From Naasia sp. (lineage in GTDB: Bacteria > Actinomycetota > Actinomycetes > Actinomycetales > Microbacteriaceae), in assembly GCF_025465545.1 (NCBI RefSeq), contig NZ_JAODMK010000003.1, positions 1 through 64,000 of the forward strand: 64,000 bases of DNA, written 5' to 3'. This document shows positions 43,495 through 52,473 of this stretch, piece after piece (the stretch's first letter is position 1; each line of letters opens with the position of its first letter). Below the pieces are notes generated by a model. The model did no database searches, had not been told where the DNA came from, and saw nothing but the letters and a program-made list of their open reading frames with translations. Made by a program: the position numbers and the translations under genes.

Positions 43495-44691
43495 ATGACC
43501 TCGTCGACCCCCGGAGGCCCCGTGCACATCTTTCGATCCGAGCGCTACGCCGCGGGCATGCTGCTCGGCGCCGCGGCACTCGCACTCGTCCTCGCCAACC
43601 TTCCGCTCGGACCCGCACTGCTCGGACTGCGAGACGCCCCCCTGCCGCTGCCGGGCACCGGGCTGGATCTGACGGTCGGCCATTGGATCAGCGACGGCAT
43701 CCTCGCGATCTTCTTCTTCCTGATCGCCGTCGAGCTTCGGCACGAGCTGACCCACGGCGAACTCGCGTCTCCCGCCCGGGCGCTCGTTCCGGCTGTGGCC
43801 GCACTCGGCGGAGTGGTCGTCCCCGCGGGCGTCTACCTGCTCTGCACGGCGGGCAGCGGCTTCCAGGAGGGGTGGCCGGTACCGACCGCGACCGACATCG
43901 CCTTCGCCCTGGGGGTGCTCGCGATCTTCGGTCGCGGCCTGCCGCCCCGGGTGCGCGCGTTCCTGCTTGCGCTCGCCGTGCTGGACGATCTGGTGGCGAT
44001 CCTGATCATCGCCCTGTTCTTCGCACAGGATCCCGAACTCCTCCTGCTGGGCGGCGCCGCGGTGGCGGTCGCCGCCTTCGCGCTTCTCTCGCGGCTGCTC
44101 GGAACTCGGGGCCGCATCCTCGTCGGCGTTGCGCTGGTCGCCGTCGCCCTCATCGCCTGGTACTTCGTCTACCGGTCCGGCGTGCACCCCACGATCGCCG
44201 GGGTCGCCCTCGGCCTGGTGATGAGCCCCAAGCCGGCGCGGCGCAGCTACTCCGCGATCGAGCCGTTCTCCAACACGGTCGTGCTTCCGCTCTTCGCGTT
44301 CTCGGCCGCACTCGTCGTGATCCCTCAGGTCAGTCCTCTGGAGCTGTCGGCGCCGTTCTGGGGGATCCTCCTCGGCCTCCCGCTCGGCAAGCTCGTCGGC
44401 ATCACGGTGGCCGGGGGCATCGCCCTGCGACTGGGCCACCGCGGCGGGACCCGGGTGCTGGAGGGGCGCGAGATCCTGCTGGTCGCGGCGCTCGGCGGGA
44501 TCGGCTTCACGGTGTCGCTGCTGATGAACGAGCTCGCGTTCGCCCGCTCCGCCGAGGTGGCCGACGAGGGCACCCTCGCCGTGCTGCTCGGGTCGGCGGT
44601 GTCGATCGTCGTGTCCGCGGCGCTCGTCAGCGCGGCGTCACTGCGGGCTCGGCGGCGAACAGCGCCTGCAGCAGCTCCCCGACCCACGTGA
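43495..44691 (+). CDS. nhaA: NhaA-type Na+/H+ antiporter
   Basis: 398 residues, about 11-12 membrane segments. The antiporter motifs are present: ISDGILAIFFFLIAVELRHEL, the TATDIAFALGVLAIFG segment and LDDLVAILIIALFF with the paired aspartates needed for ion binding, and GGIGFTVSLLMNELAF near the end. ATG 43495 is used; GTG 43522 follows GGAGG and is an alternative. Its last 65 bases overlap the end of mfd on the other strand, so the C-terminal Arg/Ala/Pro-rich tail is read from DNA shared with mfd. Confidence 0.93.
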   Translation: MTSSTPGGPVHIFRSERYAAGMLLGAAALALVLANLPLGPALLGLRDAPLPLPGTGLDLTVGHWISDGILAIFFFLIAVELRHELTHGELASPARALVPAVAALGGVVVPAGVYLLCTAGSGFQEGWPVPTATDIAFALGVLAIFGRGLPPRVRAFLLALAVLDDLVAILIIALFFAQDPELLLLGGAAVAVAAFALLSRLLGTRGRILVGVALVAVALIAWYFVYRSGVHPTIAGVALGLVMSPKPARRSYSAIEPFSNTVVLPLFAFSAALVVIPQVSPLELSAPFWGILLGLPLGKLVGITVAGGIALRLGHRGGTRVLEGREILLVAALGGIGFTVSLLMNELAFARSAEVADEGTLAVLLGSAVSIVVSAALVSAASLRARRRTAPAAAPRPT

Positions 44692-47600
44692 TCAGCTCGG
44701 TGTCGCCCGCCATGACTCCATCGACGATCGGCAGCGGGACGAGGATCGCGCTGCCCTGCGCGAGCACGCGGGCCTTCGGATAGAGCCGCTGCAGCCGCAC
44801 CTGTCGGGAGTCGGGCAGGTTGGCGGGGGCGATGCGGAGGTTCTGCCCGAGGACCACCACCTCGGACAGCCCCGCCTGCTGTGCCCGCCGGCGCAGCCGC
44901 GAGATCGCGAGGAGATTGGTCACCTCGGTCGGCGGATCGCCGTAGCGGTCGGTGAGCTCCTCGAGCACGCGGTCGAGCGCATCGTCGGGGGCAGCGGGAC
45001 CGCTCGCGGCCGAGAGCTTCTGGTAGGCCTCGAGACGGAGCCGCTCGCTGTCCACGTAGCTCTCGGAGATGCGGGCGTCGACCGGGAGCTCCAGTCGCAG
45101 CTCGGTCTGCCCCTCCGCGACGTCGCCGCGGAAGGTGCTGACCGCCTCGCCGATCATCCGCAGGTAGAGGTCGAAGCCGACGCCGGCGATATGACCCGAC
45201 TGCTCCCCGCCGAGCAGGTTCCCGGCCCCGCGGATCTCGAGATCCTTGAGCGCGATCTGCATGCCGGAGCCGAGGTCGTTGTTCGCGGCGATCGTCGAGA
45301 GGCGGTCGTGCGCCGTCTCGGACAGCGGCTTGGCGTCGTCCCAGAGGAAGTAGGCGTAGGCGCGCTCCCGGCCGCGGCCCACGCGGCCCCGCAGCTGGTG
45401 CAGCTGACTCAGCCCGTACTTGTCCGCCCGGTCGATGATGAGGGTGTTCGCGTTGGGGATGTCGAGTCCGGTCTCGATGATCGTGGTGGAGACGAGGACG
45501 TCGAACTTGCGCTCCCAGAAGTCGACGATGACCTGTTCCAGGACCGCCTCCGGCAGCTGGCCGTGGGCGACCGCGATCCGCGCCTCGGGCACGAGCTCCC
45601 GCAGCTGGGCCGCGACCCGGTTGATGCTGGAGACCCGGTTGTGCACGTAGAAGATCTGCCCCTCGCGCAGCAGCTCCCGCCGGATGGCCGCACCGACCTG
45701 CTTGTCGCTGTACGGGCCCACGAAGGTGAGGATCGGGTGCCGGTCCTCGGGCGGCGTCGCGAGGGTCGACATCTCCCGGATGCCCGTGACCGCCATCTCG
45801 AGCGTGCGCGGGATCGGGGTGGCACTCATCGCGAGGATGTCGACGTTGGTCTTCAGCTTCGTGAGCGCGTCCTTGTGCTCGACGCCGAACCGCTGCTCCT
45901 CGTCGATGATCACGAGGCCCAGGTCCTTGAAGACGATGCTGTCGGTGAGCAGCCGGTGCGTGCCGATCACGATGTCGACCGACCCGTCGGCGAGCCCGGC
46001 GATCGTGTCCTTCGACTCCTTGGCCGACTGGAAGCGGCTGAGCGGGCGCACCTGCAGCGGGAACCCGGCGAAGCGCTCGGTGAACGTCTCGAGGTGCTGC
46101 CGGACGAGCAGCGTGGTCGGCACCAGCATCACCACCTGCTTGCCGTCCTGCACCGCCTTGAACGCGGCCCGCACGGCCACCTCGGTCTTGCCGAAGCCGA
46201 CATCGCCCGCGATCAGGCGATCCATCGGGATCGGCCGCTCCATGTCGGCCTTGACCTCGTCGATGGTGGTGAGCTGATCGGGCGTCTCCGCGAACGGGAA
46301 CGCCTCCTCGAGCTCGCGCTGCCAGGGCGTGTCCGGCGGGAACGCGTGGCCCTTGGACGCCATCCGCGCCGAATAGAGCTTGACGAGCTCGATCGCGATG
46401 TCGCGGACGGCCTTGCGGGCCCGGCCCTTCGCGGCGGCCCACTCGGAGCCGCCCATCTTCGACAGCTGCGGCGCCTCTCCCCCGACGTAGCGGGTGAGGA
46501 GGTCGAGCTGGTCGGTGGGCACGTAGAGCTTGTCGCCCGGGTAGCCGCGCTTGGAGGGTGCGTACTCGAGCAGGAGGAACTCGCGACTGGTCTTCACGGC
46601 GTTGCGTCCGCCCGTGCTGACCTCTCGGGAGACGAGCTCGACGAAGCGGCCGATGCCGTGCGTCTCGTGCACGACGTAGTCGCCGGCCTTGAGCTGCAGG
46701 GGGTCGACGACGTTCTTGCGCCTGCTGGCGAGCTTCTTGATCTGGCGCGAGTCGTAGCCGCTGACGCGGCCGAAGAACTCCCGCTCGCTGATCAGCGCCA
46801 GCTTCGCATCGCTCTGCTCGAAGCCGGTGTCGACGGCGGCCTGCAGGAGGTAGGCGACGCCCGGCTCGGGATCCTCGGGGAAGGCGTCGACGATGCGGCC
46901 CGCCAGCTCGCGCTCCGCCAGCACGTCCCGGCTGCGCTCGACGAGTCCCGGTCCGGCGGCCGCGACGGCGAGCGACCAGCCGGCCCCGAGCAGGGCGGCC
47001 ACGTGGTCGAGGGCGGTGCCACCCTGGGAGAGGGGGACGGCCTCGCCGCTCACGCGAACGTACCCGTCCTCCTCCTGGCCGCCGTCGGGCCCGGCCTCGA
47101 AGGACGTGAAGGTCCACCACGGCCGGCCGTCGGCGGTGGCGTGAAGCTGGTTGAGGGTGAGGAAGTCTCCCGCGGCGAGGTCGATCGGCGCCTGGGCGCC
47201 CGCGGTGGCGGCGCTCCACGCGGCCGTGAGGAACTCCCGATTGGTCTCGGCCAGGTCGACCGCCCTGCTGGCCACGCGCTCCGGCGAGATCACGGCCACC
47301 GCGGCATTCTCCGGCAGGAAGGCGGTGACCGGGACGAGGCGTTCCACCAGGGCCGGGCTCAGCGACTCCATCCCCTCCACGGGGATGCCCTCGGCGATCT
47401 TGGCCAGCATCCCGGCGAGGCTCGGGAACTCGTGCACCATCTCGGCCGCCCGCTGACGAACCGAGGGGCTGAGGAGCAGCTCCCGGCTGGGCGGCAGCTC
47501 GACCGAGCGGACCTCGTCGGGGAGCGAGCGCTGATCCGCCACCGAGAACATCCGCATGCCGTCGACCTCATCGCCGAAGAAGTCCACCCGGACGGGATGC

Positions 47601-48184
47601 TCGGCGGTGGGCGGGAAGACGTCGAGGATGCCGCCGCGCACGGCGTACTCGCCGCGCCGGGTCACCATGTCCACGCGGGCATAGGCGAGGTGGGGGAGCC
47701 GCTGGGCGAGCTCGGTGAGGCCCACCCCGCGGCCGCCGAGGGTGAGGGTGACCGGCTCGAGGTCGGCGAGATCGCTGGCGAGCGGCTGCAGAGCGGCGCG
47801 GACGGCACCGACGACGATGAGCGGACGCTCCCCAGTCCAGCCGCGCAGGCGACGGAGGGCGTGGATGCGCTTCCCGACGGTCTCGGCGCTCGGGCTGAGC
47901 CGCTCGTGCGGGAGAGTCTCCCAGGCCGGGAACTCGAGGATCTCCGCATCCGGCACCAGCGCAGCGAGGGCGCCGCGCAGGACCTCGGCCTCACGGCCGG
48001 TCGGCGTGATGGCGAACAGCGCCGAACCGGAGCCGCCCTCGGCGCGGGCTCCGAGAAGCGCGGCGAGCAGGGCGGGCTGCAGGCCCGCGGTGACGGAGAA
48101 GTCGGTGTCCCGGGGAGCCCAGCGGAGGGCGCCGGCGAAGGAGGGCGACCGCGTGAGGGCGCGCGTCATCCCATGCAGACTCAC
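44627..48184 (-). CDS. mfd: Transcription-repair coupling factor Mfd
   Basis: 1185 residues; removes stalled RNA polymerase and recruits UvrA. Domains in order: UvrB-like module (1-350), CarD-type polymerase-interacting domain (about 475-580, GDYVVHETHGIGRFVEL), RecG-like translocase with Walker A DVGFGKTEVAVRAAF and IIDEEQRFGVEHKD, motif GRVGRGRERAYAYF, and the TRCF C-terminal domain. GTG 48184 (initiator, then SLHGMTRALTR) is preferred over ATG 48169 because TAGAAT lies seven bases before it. The 3' end overlaps nhaA. Confidence 0.97.
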   Translation of the reverse strand: MSLHGMTRALTRSPSFAGALRWAPRDTDFSVTAGLQPALLAALLGARAEGGSGSALFAITPTGREAEVLRGALAALVPDAEILEFPAWETLPHERLSPSAETVGKRIHALRRLRGWTGERPLIVVGAVRAALQPLASDLADLEPVTLTLGGRGVGLTELAQRLPHLAYARVDMVTRRGEYAVRGGILDVFPPTAEHPVRVDFFGDEVDGMRMFSVADQRSLPDEVRSVELPPSRELLLSPSVRQRAAEMVHEFPSLAGMLAKIAEGIPVEGMESLSPALVERLVPVTAFLPENAAVAVISPERVASRAVDLAETNREFLTAAWSAATAGAQAPIDLAAGDFLTLNQLHATADGRPWWTFTSFEAGPDGGQEEDGYVRVSGEAVPLSQGGTALDHVAALLGAGWSLAVAAAGPGLVERSRDVLAERELAGRIVDAFPEDPEPGVAYLLQAAVDTGFEQSDAKLALISEREFFGRVSGYDSRQIKKLASRRKNVVDPLQLKAGDYVVHETHGIGRFVELVSREVSTGGRNAVKTSREFLLLEYAPSKRGYPGDKLYVPTDQLDLLTRYVGGEAPQLSKMGGSEWAAAKGRARKAVRDIAIELVKLYSARMASKGHAFPPDTPWQRELEEAFPFAETPDQLTTIDEVKADMERPIPMDRLIAGDVGFGKTEVAVRAAFKAVQDGKQVVMLVPTTLLVRQHLETFTERFAGFPLQVRPLSRFQSAKESKDTIAGLADGSVDIVIGTHRLLTDSIVFKDLGLVIIDEEQRFGVEHKDALTKLKTNVDILAMSATPIPRTLEMAVTGIREMSTLATPPEDRHPILTFVGPYSDKQVGAAIRRELLREGQIFYVHNRVSSINRVAAQLRELVPEARIAVAHGQLPEAVLEQVIVDFWERKFDVLVSTTIIETGLDIPNANTLIIDRADKYGLSQLHQLRGRVGRGRERAYAYFLWDDAKPLSETAHDRLSTIAANNDLGSGMQIALKDLEIRGAGNLLGGEQSGHIAGVGFDLYLRMIGEAVSTFRGDVAEGQTELRLELPVDARISESYVDSERLRLEAYQKLSAASGPAAPDDALDRVLEELTDRYGDPPTEVTNLLAISRLRRRAQQAGLSEVVVLGQNLRIAPANLPDSRQVRLQRLYPKARVLAQGSAILVPLPIVDGVMAGDTELITWVGELLQALFAAEPAVTPR

Positions 48185-48191
48185 TCGAGCG

Positions 48192-48197
48192 ATTCTA
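48192..48197 (-). promoter_or_regulatory. -10 hexamer TAGAAT of mfd
   Basis: It ends seven bases before GTG 48184. Confidence 0.5.
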
Positions 48198-48248
48198 CGG
48201 GGGCCATCGGACCCGATCTGCGGCGTCCGCCGAGAGCGCACGGCCGCC

Positions 48249-48304
48249 GACCTGCCCACTTCGGTCCTGTTTCCGGCGTCAGGACCGGCAGAACTGGGCA
48301 GGTC
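48249..48304 (-). terminator. Two-step hairpin after pth
   Basis: GACCTGCCCA (48249-48258) pairs with 48295-48304 and CGGTCCTG (48262-48269) with 48280-48287, separated by an asymmetric internal loop. It overlaps the pth stop codon and lies upstream of the mfd promoter. Confidence 0.6.
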
Positions 48305-48881
48305 AGGGAGAGTGGAACTTCTGCTGAGCCGCAGTCAGGCCCTCCGCCGCGATCTGCTGGACCGCGTCGGCGGCGTCCGACAGCAGGCTCGGCAGCACGT
48401 CGCGCTCGGTCGACGCGAAGTCGTGCAGCACGAAGTCCGCGGCGGGCTGGCGTCCTGGAGGGCGCCCGATGCCGACCCGCACCCGGGTGAAGTCGCCCGT
48501 GCCGGTCGTCGCGAGGATGTCACGGATGCCGTTGTGGCCGCCGTGGCCGCCGCCGAACTTGAGGCGGACGGTGTCGAACGGGATGTCCAGCTCGTCGTGC
48601 ACCACGATGAGCCGGTCGGGCTCGAGCGAGTAGTAGTTGAGCAGCTGCGCGACGGGACCGCCCGAGACGTTCATGAACGTGTTCGGCTTGGCGAGCACGA
48701 GGCGCGGTCCCGCGGGGAAGCTCCGCCCCTCGGCGACGCTCGCGTTGGTCTTGTGCGACTTGAAGCGCGCATCGATGCGGTCGGCGAGGGTGGCGAGCAC
48801 CATCTGGCCCACGTTGTGGCGATTGCCGGCGTAGCCGGCCCCGGGGTTGCCGAGGCCGACTACAAGCCAGGGATCGTCCAT
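48303..48881 (-). CDS. pth: Peptidyl-tRNA hydrolase
   Basis: 192 residues; frees tRNA from peptidyl-tRNA dropped by ribosomes. Catalytic His and Asn are in AGNRHNVGQ and KPNTFMNVSG, the Asp in VVHDELDIPFDTVRLK, and GGGHGGHNGIRDI is the usual closing loop. It follows rplY by 20 bases with no clear ribosome-binding site, so coupling to rplY translation is likely. Confidence 0.96.
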   Translation of the reverse strand: MDDPWLVVGLGNPGAGYAGNRHNVGQMVLATLADRIDARFKSHKTNASVAEGRSFPAGPRLVLAKPNTFMNVSGGPVAQLLNYYSLEPDRLIVVHDELDIPFDTVRLKFGGGHGGHNGIRDILATTGTGDFTRVRVGIGRPPGRQPAADFVLHDFASTERDVLPSLLSDAADAVQQIAAEGLTAAQQKFHSP

Positions 48882-48901
48882 GACGGAAGGAGCGGAACCC
48901 G

Positions 48902-49480
48902 CTACTCGGCGGCGGGGGCGGCTGCCGCCTCGTCCTCGTCCTCGGCAACGGCGCCGCCGATGGCGATGACCAGGGTGTCCGGGTCGCTGATCAGGATCGC
49001 GCCGGCCGGCAGGGTCACGTCGGAGGCCAGGATGCGGGCACCATCGGCGAGACCCTCGATGCTCACCGTGATGCGCTCCGGGATGTGGGTCGCCTCGACG
49101 TCGAGCGTGAGGGTGTTGGCGTCCTGCTGTGCGGCCACGGCATCGCCCAGGGTCTCGCCCTCGATGTGCACGGCGATCTCCACCTGCACGCGCTCGCCGC
49201 TGCGGACGAGGATGAGGTCGAGGTGCTCGATGATCTGGCGCACCGGATCCTTCTGCACGTCCTTCACGAGCGCCAGCTGGCTCTTGCCCGCGATGTCGAG
49301 GTCGAGGACCGCGTTCGACTTGCGGATGATCAGGGACACCTCGTGGCCGGGCAGGGACACGTGCTGCGGCTCGCTGCCGTGGCCGTAGATGACGGCGGGG
49401 ATCTTGCCTGCGGCGCGCAGCTTGCGGGCCGCGCCCTTGCCGAAGTTGTCGCGGATTTCGGCCTGGATCTTCTCGGCCAT
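48902..49480 (-). CDS. rplY: Ribosomal protein L25 / general stress protein Ctc
   Basis: 192 residues: L25 domain binding 5S rRNA (about 1-92; GKGAARKLRAAGKIPAVIYGHG) plus the C-terminal CTC domain (VEIAVHIEGETLGDAV, THIPERITVSIEGL) and an acidic Ala/Glu tail. GGAGAGC precedes ATG 49480. The rplY-pth pair is the normal order in many bacteria. -10 TAGACT at 49637-49642 implies a leader of about 150 bases. Confidence 0.96.
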   Translation of the reverse strand: MAEKIQAEIRDNFGKGAARKLRAAGKIPAVIYGHGSEPQHVSLPGHEVSLIIRKSNAVLDLDIAGKSQLALVKDVQKDPVRQIIEHLDLILVRSGERVQVEIAVHIEGETLGDAVAAQQDANTLTLDVEATHIPERITVSIEGLADGARILASDVTLPAGAILISDPDTLVIAIGGAVAEDEDEAAAAPAAE

Positions 49481-49636
49481 GATGCTCTCCTCTGGGCGCG
49501 CTGCCCGTGGTGTCGTGGTGGCCGTGTCGGCCGGGTGTGTGTTCAACTCGTGCGCGCGAGCGCGTGAGGAAGAGCCGCAGCCATCCACCGCGTCGATCAC
49601 GGATGCCGGGCATCCCTCGCCGAAGTTCAGTGCGTG

Positions 49637-49642
49637 AGTCTA
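49637..49642 (-). promoter_or_regulatory. -10 hexamer TAGACT of rplY-pth, long leader
   Basis: It lies 157 bases before the rplY ATG. The transcribed leader contains a GGATGCC-C-GGCATCC stem (7 bp, one-base-centred in DNA) near 49605-49619. The rest of 49481-49723 shows no gene. Confidence 0.4.
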
Positions 49643-49723
49643 CCGCACCCGCTCACCGGCGGCGAGCACGGGCGGCCGCGGCAGGCGCCGGACGCAGGCA
49701 TCAGCTGTCCTGCGCGGAACCCG

Positions 49724-50623
49724 CTACGGCAGCGCCTCGGCGGTGCGTTCGAGGTCGCTCTCCGGCAGCCGGCGGGAGGTGGCGAGAGCGGTCCCGGCGG
49801 CGGTGCAGACCAGCAGGATGGCGGCGACCTCGAGCGGGGTGAAGCGCTCGCCGAGCACCAGCGCCCCGAACGTGGCCGCGATCACCGGGCCGAAGGCGGT
49901 GATGATCGCGTAGAGGCGAGGTGGGATGCGGCGCAGGATGAAGGTGTCGAGACTGTAGGGCAGCGCGGAGGAGAGCACGCCGACGGCGAGCAGCAGGAGC
50001 AGCACCTGCGGCGAGAAGTGCGGGCCCGCCGAGGTGGACGCGGCGAGCGGCAGCAGGATCAGCAGGCTCACGGCGCCGCCGATGGTGAGGCCGTCGAGCC
50101 CCGGGAGGGTGAGCGCCACCCGCCGGGTCAGCGCGATGTAGCACGCCCAGGCGGCCGCCGCGGTGAGCGCGAGCGCAACCCCGGGCAGGTTCGGGGCGCC
50201 GTCGGGACCGGTGAGCAGGAACACCCCGATCGCGGCCACGATGGCGCAGGCCGCGTCGAGCGGGCGCCGGGACATGATGAGCGCGACGGCCAGCGGCCCG
50301 AGGAATTCGATGGTGGCCGCCACGCCGAGGCCGAGCAGATGCACTGATGAGTAGAAGGAGAGGTTCATGACCGCGAGGTCCACTCCGAGCAGCAGCGCAG
50401 GCCAGAGGGTGGGCCAGGAGAGCCGGGTGCGCCCGGGCCGGTAGAACGGTGCGACGGTCACGAGCATCACCAGCTGGCGGGCCGCGACCACGATCGGGGC
50501 GCCGACCGCAGGGATCACCAGGCCGGCGAGGGACGACCCGAGATTGATGCTCACCTCGGTGCCGACCTGCACGGCGGCGCCGACGGTGGCGCGGCTCGTC
50601 CCCTCGGCTGGGGGAGCGGTCAC
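49724..50623 (-). CDS. EamA/DMT-family transporter
   Basis: 299 residues, ten membrane segments as two EamA repeats; close in pattern to the RhtA-type threonine/homoserine exporters (LGVDLAVMNLSFYSSVHLLGLGVAATIEFLGPLAVAL; SSALPYSLDTFILRRIPPRLYAIITAFGPVIAATFGALVLGE). GTG 50623 overlaps the gluconokinase stop, so it is the last gene of a two-gene unit. The substrate is unknown. Confidence 0.88.
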   Translation of the reverse strand: MTAPPAEGTSRATVGAAVQVGTEVSINLGSSLAGLVIPAVGAPIVVAARQLVMLVTVAPFYRPGRTRLSWPTLWPALLLGVDLAVMNLSFYSSVHLLGLGVAATIEFLGPLAVALIMSRRPLDAACAIVAAIGVFLLTGPDGAPNLPGVALALTAAAAWACYIALTRRVALTLPGLDGLTIGGAVSLLILLPLAASTSAGPHFSPQVLLLLLAVGVLSSALPYSLDTFILRRIPPRLYAIITAFGPVIAATFGALVLGERFTPLEVAAILLVCTAAGTALATSRRLPESDLERTAEALP

Positions 50624-51129
50624 TCCTGGGGCAGCGCCGCGAGCGCCTGATCCGCGGCCTGCTCCGGGGTCAGCGCGATGTCGACCAGGATGCCGTGCTC
50701 GTCGGGCTGAAGCGCCTCGAGGGTCGCCAGCTGCGAGTCGAGGAGCGCCGGGGGCATGAAGTGCCCCTCCCGCGCCCCGAGCCGATGCTCGAGCAGCTCC
50801 CGCGTGCCGTGCAGGTGCACGAAGGTCACCGGTCCGGCTGCGGCCTCGCGCAGCAGATCCCGGTACGCACGGCGCAGCGCCGAGCACGCCACGACCGCGG
50901 AGTGTCCCGACCCGGTCGCCGCCGCGAGCACGGCGCCGACCTCGCGCAGCCACGGCCAGCGGTCCTCGTCGGTGAGCGGGATCCCGGCGGCCATCTTGGC
51001 CTTCGCGGCCGGGGAGTGCAGGTCGTCCGCGTCGACGAACGCGACGCCGAGGCGCACGGCGAGCAGCTCCCCCACGGTGGACTTGCCGGAGCCGGAGACG
51101 CCCATCACGATGATCGCCAGAGGTTGCAC
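50620..51129 (-). CDS. gntK: Gluconokinase
   Basis: 169 residues; phosphorylates gluconate to 6-phosphogluconate. P-loop GVSGSGKST, then VDADDLHSPAAKAKMAAGIPLTDEDRWPWL and CSALRRAYRDLLR, all typical of the GntK/IdnK family. GTG 51129 (then QPLAIIVMGVSG) is selected because TAGTGT lies seven bases upstream; longer frames lack signals. It lies 96 bases beyond the sugar-acid/tat operon and may process aldonates made by the SMP-30 and dehydrogenase genes. Confidence 0.94.
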   Translation of the reverse strand: MQPLAIIVMGVSGSGKSTVGELLAVRLGVAFVDADDLHSPAAKAKMAAGIPLTDEDRWPWLREVGAVLAAATGSGHSAVVACSALRRAYRDLLREAAAGPVTFVHLHGTRELLEHRLGAREGHFMPPALLDSQLATLEALQPDEHGILVDIALTPEQAADQALAALPQE

Positions 51130-51136
51130 GGCGATC

Positions 51137-51142
51137 ACACTA
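51137..51142 (-). promoter_or_regulatory. -10 hexamer TAGTGT of gntK
   Basis: It ends seven bases before GTG 51129, which separates gntK transcriptionally from the tat genes upstream. Confidence 0.5.
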
Positions 51143-51225
51143 CGCGGGAGCCAGAACGGCGGAGGACGGGACCTTGCCTGCGCCGTTTCCCTGCCGGGCC
51201 GGCCGGGAGTTCTCACGCGCGCGCA

Positions 51226-51570
51226 TCACCGGACACCCCTCGGCTGCGAGGATGCGTCATCCCGCGCCACATCCGCGCTTCCGCTCGTCGGCGTCCTCTC
51301 GACGCCGGCGATTGGGTCGGCATCGCGGAGCGCCTCGGCCATGATCCGCCGAGGGTCGAACTGGCGGGGGTCCAGCTTCTTCCACTCGACCTGGTCGAAT
51401 TCCGGACCCACTTCCTCGCGGATCCGCTCCTTGGCGCCGTTCGTCACCGCCTTCACGCTGCGCACGACGCCGGCGAGCCATTCGGCCGCCAACGGCAAGC
51501 GGGTGGGACCAAGGAGGAATGCCGCGATGATCGAAATGATGAAGACCTTCTCGAACGTGAGTCCGAACAT
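51226..51570 (-). CDS. tatB: Twin-arginine translocase subunit TatB
   Basis: 114 residues. N-terminal membrane helix beginning MFGLTFEKVFIISIIAAFLLGPTRLP, with the polar Glu7 and the G-P-x-R-L-P hinge of TatB, then an amphipathic helix and the actinobacterial D-P-R repeats (KLDPRQFDPRRI). TatB binds the twin-arginine signal with TatC. It begins three bases after the tatC stop and ends the operon. Confidence 0.93.
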   Translation of the reverse strand: MFGLTFEKVFIISIIAAFLLGPTRLPLAAEWLAGVVRSVKAVTNGAKERIREEVGPEFDQVEWKKLDPRQFDPRRIMAEALRDADPIAGVERTPTSGSADVARDDASSQPRGVR

Positions 51571-51573
51571 TCG

Positions 51574-52473
51574 TCACCTTCTCTCTGAGCTTCCGGGGCC
51601 GGGACGCGGGGAATCGGTCTCCCGGGTCGCCGGCGACTCGCCGACCCCGGCGAGAGCGAGGTGCCGATCGGAGGATGCCGGCTCGTCGAGGAGCCGGGAG
51701 AGCCGGCGAGCGTGACGCCGGTCGTGCTCCCACGCCACTGCTGCCGCGCCCAGGTAGAGCATGGCCATGGGCACCGCCAGCAGAAACATGGATACCAGGT
51801 CCGCTGCCGGTGTCGCCATGGCGGTGAAGAGGGTGATCCCCAGGATCGCCGCGCGCCAGCCTCGAAGGATCGCGCCCGCGCTCAGCACGCCGACGAAATT
51901 CAGCAGCACGATGAACACCGGCATGACGAACGCGACCCCGACCACCAGGACGAGCTTGAGGACAAACTCGAGGTAGTTGCGCGCGGAGAGGAACACCGTC
52001 TCCTGGCCGGAGGCGAACCCGACCATCAGCTGCACGACGTGCGGCCAGATGATCCACCCGGTCAGGCAACCGGCGAAGAACAGCGGGATAGCGGTGAGGC
52101 CGAAGCCGACACTGTACCGCCGCTCCACCCGAGTCAATCCGGGAACGATGAAGCGCCACAGCTGAAACAACCAGACCGGCGCGGAGATGACCACGCCTGC
52201 CGCCATCGCGATCTGCAGCTTCAGGTCGAACGCCTCGGTGATGCCGGTGTAGTTGATGCTGGCCGCGCGATGATGTCCCGCTATCTCCTCGATCGGCGAC
52301 CGCAGGCCCGCCCAGATGGCGTCGGAGAGCACGTAACCGGCGACGACGCCCACCAGCATCGCCACCGCCGACATCACCAGCCGCCGCCGAAGCTCGACGA
52401 GGTGCGCCGCGAGCGTCATCCGCTCATCCTGCGGGCGCGAGCGCACAGGGCTACTTCGCTGGCGGAGTGTCAC
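51574..52473 (-). CDS. tatC: Twin-arginine translocase subunit TatC
   Basis: Up to 299 residues, six membrane segments. Key residues for signal binding are present: Glu27 in LAAHLVELRRRL and Glu117 in PGLTRVERRY, and the loop TAMATPAADLVSM. A C-terminal cytoplasmic tail of about 50 residues is longer than usual. GTG 52473 overlaps tatA by 23 bases; GTG 52446 (inside the N-terminal SSPVRSRPQDE stretch) would remove the overlap. Genes run tatA-tatC-tatB, not the usual tatABC order. Confidence 0.94.
   Translation of the reverse strand: MTLRQRSSPVRSRPQDERMTLAAHLVELRRRLVMSAVAMLVGVVAGYVLSDAIWAGLRSPIEEIAGHHRAASINYTGITEAFDLKLQIAMAAGVVISAPVWLFQLWRFIVPGLTRVERRYSVGFGLTAIPLFFAGCLTGWIIWPHVVQLMVGFASGQETVFLSARNYLEFVLKLVLVVGVAFVMPVFIVLLNFVGVLSAGAILRGWRAAILGITLFTAMATPAADLVSMFLLAVPMAMLYLGAAAVAWEHDRRHARRLSRLLDEPASSDRHLALAGVGESPATRETDSPRPGPGSSERR

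Noticed and set aside
45191-48490. Open frames of about 1100 and 964 codons overlapping mfd on both strands
   Set aside because: They are shadows of mfd, which is full length with all domains. The shadow proteins have no recognisable domain and highly biased composition.
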